A DNA stretch of 64,000 nucleotides from Leidyana gryllorum EB-2025a (Eukaryota; Apicomplexa). The notes below the pieces were generated by a model. The model saw only the letters and a list, made by a program, of their open reading frames with translations. It did not search any database and was not told where the DNA came from. Positions 62,131 through 64,000 of the stretch are shown here, one piece after another. A program made the translations under genes and the position numbers. The stretch is taken from contig JBLWGC010000104.1 in NCBI GenBank assembly GCA_048772705.1, positions 310,001 through 374,000 on the forward strand, in the 5' to 3' direction. How positions within the stretch are numbered: position 1 is the stretch's first letter; each line of letters begins with the position of its first letter.

Positions 62131-63383
62131 TTACTCTGAGTCTGAACCATTCATTTCACTTTCACCATCACTGTCACCATCTTGCCCTTTGCCCTCCTCA
62201 TCACTCTCCTCAAATCTATCATCTGACCCCTCTTCCTCCTCTTCTTCGTCTACGGAAGATTCACTTACTGAGGAGTCATCATCGTCTTGAGCATCTCGTC
62301 TCCTCTTTTTGACCTTGGTTTCTTCTTCGCCTTCGTCTTCCGCGGAGCTCTCCTCACTGCTGCTCTCTTCATTGTCTCTTTGCTGTTGTAGAGCCAACTG
62401 CATTCTTTGAGCAGCTCGGCGTTGACGCCGAACTCCGGTATCAAAGTCTGCCCGCTCCCATTCTTTCAATCCAATCTCTCTCATTTCTTGTTCTAACTCC
62501 CACTGTTGAATGGCTTGGTCGATCGTTTGTCTACTGGGCAGTTTATCGCCTCCACTCCAAGAGATCTGCAGTCAGCACATATGTAAGCGACCGCAAAGGG
62601 AGAGCGATAACTCACGTTGACATCCTTACAGCGTCGCATCAAGCGAAGCTTTAGCTCTTTGATGTAGGCCTGTGGATCTTCCTTGTTGAGACCCTTATAG
62701 ATAGCCGGACCACATTTCAGCGCTTTGGCGAATGCCAGCCATTTAGACTTCGGGTCATCAGTGCCCTTTGTGGCAGTTTTGGATCGGGCGACTGGTTTCT
62801 TCTTGGGTTTCTCGCTCTCACGTTCGCGACTCGTCTTTGACTCCTTCTCTGCGCGATCGGTCTTTTTGGTCCGAGTTGCAGCTGGGCTCTTGGCACTGGA
62901 GTCTTGTTCAGACGCTTTCGAGACTCGCTGCTTCTTCTTACGTCCCGACGACGGCTCCGGTGACTCCTGTCTCCCCCTTTTCCGACCTCTGCGAGGTTTT
63001 GATGCCGCCACTGCGCTGTCGGTGAGGTCAGAATCCGGTACCGCCGAGTTGGCAGTGAGGGTGGGCACAAAGGAGTGTGTACCTTCCCTCCCAGATTGGG
63101 AGTCCGGAGTGCCATCCTGTTGGGTCTGAGCGACTCGTTCTTCTTTCATTAGCTCATAGAGGCTAGCGGCGACGATTTTGGCAGCCTTCTTGACCATATC
63201 CTTGACATCCTTGTCATCGGTGATGAGACTAACTTTTATCTCGAGGTGGTCAGCGAGGAAGCCGAATATCCTGGTGGGGGTCAGCTCGGCAAGAGGAACT
63301 CCACTTCGTAAAATGAGGTCAGAGAGGAGGTTTTGAAGGCTTTCATCGTCAAGAAGTAGCGTCTGTAGTCGGGCTGGTATCAT
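62131..63383 (-). CDS. DEK-C-domain nuclear protein with acidic tail
   Basis: Exons 62616-63383 and 62131-62565 (50-nt intron) give 400 residues. The N-terminal 70 residues (LLSDLILRSGVPLAELTPTR, then IFGFLADHLEI) match the DEK C-terminal helical domain, a DNA/chromatin-binding fold. A long basic Lys/Arg/Ser linker with nuclear-localisation-like runs (SKPRRGRKRGRQ, GRKKKQRVS) follows. A conserved-looking helical segment comes next (KWLAFAKALKCGPAIYKGLN, LKLRLMRRCKDVNISW). The C-terminal 70 residues are almost all Asp, Glu and Ser. Basic linker plus acidic tail is typical of histone chaperones such as HIRIP3/CHZ-like proteins; that functional link is inference. It lies 23 bp from the divergent tRNA-dihydrouridine synthase. 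Confidence 0.65.
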
Positions 63384-63406
63384 GTAGCTAAAATGTCTTT
63401 TTGGGC

Positions 63407-64000
63407 ATGACCAATCCCGAAGTTGACTTGGAAGACCGCCAGCACCCCCAGCCGGCTTCGGAACCCCGAACCAAATGGAGAAGGGTCCAAGATGACCCCC
63501 ATACCGTCAAGCTTTACGATGTCAATCGCCCCTTGCTGCAAATTGCTCCAATGCTGCACGTCAGTGACCGGCACTTTCGGTAAGCCTTTGCCCGCTTTTC
63601 GCATGAACTATACGCGATATCCCAGCAATTTCATACGTATGCTGACTGCTAAAGCGCAATTATGGACGGAGATGGTGGTAGATTCTACTATAAAGCACAC
63701 CGATGATTTGCCCCGGCATCTTGGCTATGACCAGGTGGAGCATCCTATCGTGTGCCAGCTCGGAGGTTCTAACCCCGAGGAGATGGCCGCGGCGGCGAAG
63801 GTCGTGGAGGAGTGGGGTTATGACGAAGTTAATGTGAACGTCGGGTGCCCAAGCAGTCGAGTAGTTGACTGTGGATTGTTTGGAGCACTGTTGATGAAAG
63901 ACCCGGAACTCGTATCTCGGATCTGTACGAGTATGAAGGCCCAAACGAGTATACCTGTGACCATCAAGACTCGTATCGGGGTCGACTCTGAAGATTCTTT
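63407..64000 (+). CDS. tRNA-dihydrouridine synthase (DusA-type), 3' part outside window
   Basis: Exons 63407-63579 and 63626 to the window edge; about 182 residues are present. The enzyme reduces specific uridines in tRNA to dihydrouridine with FMN and NADPH. The FMN-binding start is LLQIAPMLHVSDRHFRNFIR, followed by WTEMVVDSTI, HPIVCQLGGSNPEEMA and VNVNVGCPSSRV, which contains the catalytic Cys of the GCP motif. The next block, IPVTIKTRIGVD, also fits. The N-terminal 45 residues are not conserved. The 46-nt intron has GTAAGC..CCCAG ends. Start ATG 63407 is in frame; a nearer-5' ATG at 63393 is out of frame. About half the gene lies beyond the window. Confidence 0.95.

Noticed and set aside
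1-64000. CRISPR arrays, rRNA, tRNA genes, transposon or retroelement remains
   Set aside because: I saw no spacer-repeat array, no box A/box B pair outside coding sequence, no reverse-transcriptase, integrase or transposase motifs and no long terminal or inverted repeats; the only repeats are the coding 27-mer, microsatellites and the local gene duplication.

Overview
This is protist nuclear DNA: protein-coding genes on both strands, spliced with many very short GT-AG introns (most 36-60 nt), and almost no intergenic space. Eukaryotic markers include an ER HSP70 ending in HDEL, V-ATPase subunit d, eIF3i, proteasome alpha-6, PIG-Q, DNA ligase IV and a Rev7-type HORMA protein. The short introns, stop-to-start distances of 1-30 nt between same-strand neighbours, a MORN protein with alveolin-like VEVPV motifs and an alveolate-looking BiP make a Perkinsus-like alveolate my best guess. 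That is an inference, not something a marker sequence proves.

Layout. 1-4.6 kb: the 5' part of a secreted acidic repeat protein and galactokinase. 4.8-18.1 kb: mostly unrecognised genes (secreted, membrane and disordered proteins), a PhoD-like protein with degraded metal ligands, a MORN protein and a small lysine-rich basic protein. 18.2-22 kb: tyrosyl-tRNA synthetase and BiP. 22.1-28.3 kb: a kelch-BTB protein, a probable NYN-domain RNase, and a tandem duplication holding one intact and one decayed medium-chain reductase gene. 29.4-34.4 kb: an LRR/F-box-like protein, V-ATPase d and eIF3i. 34.4-37.2 kb: a small proline-rich protein and a CELF-type RNA-binding protein with a WW domain. 37.4-42.1 kb: DNA ligase IV and Rev7, convergent with abutting stop codons. 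42.1-53.1 kb: PIG-Q, an F-box protein, a coiled-coil protein, proteasome alpha-6 and asparaginyl-tRNA synthetase. 53.2-63.4 kb: a minus-strand run of a surface protein, a P-type Ca-ATPase-like pump, an Mlo-like membrane protein with ubiquitin-like and EF-hand regions, a protein with a PIP-box-like start, and a DEK-C nuclear protein. 63.4 kb to the end: the start of a tRNA-dihydrouridine synthase.

Most genes are unrelated housekeeping functions rather than a pathway cluster. The most interesting signals are the extreme compaction (five or more same-strand pairs that look like dicistronic units or need trans-splicing), the degenerate PhoD protein, the unusual Mlo-like architecture, the 9-residue repeat protein, the decaying tandem duplication and a recurrent CACACGTGTG palindrome confined to introns and intergenic DNA. 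Exon joins were made by eye from reading frame and splice signals; those marked uncertain need transcript data.
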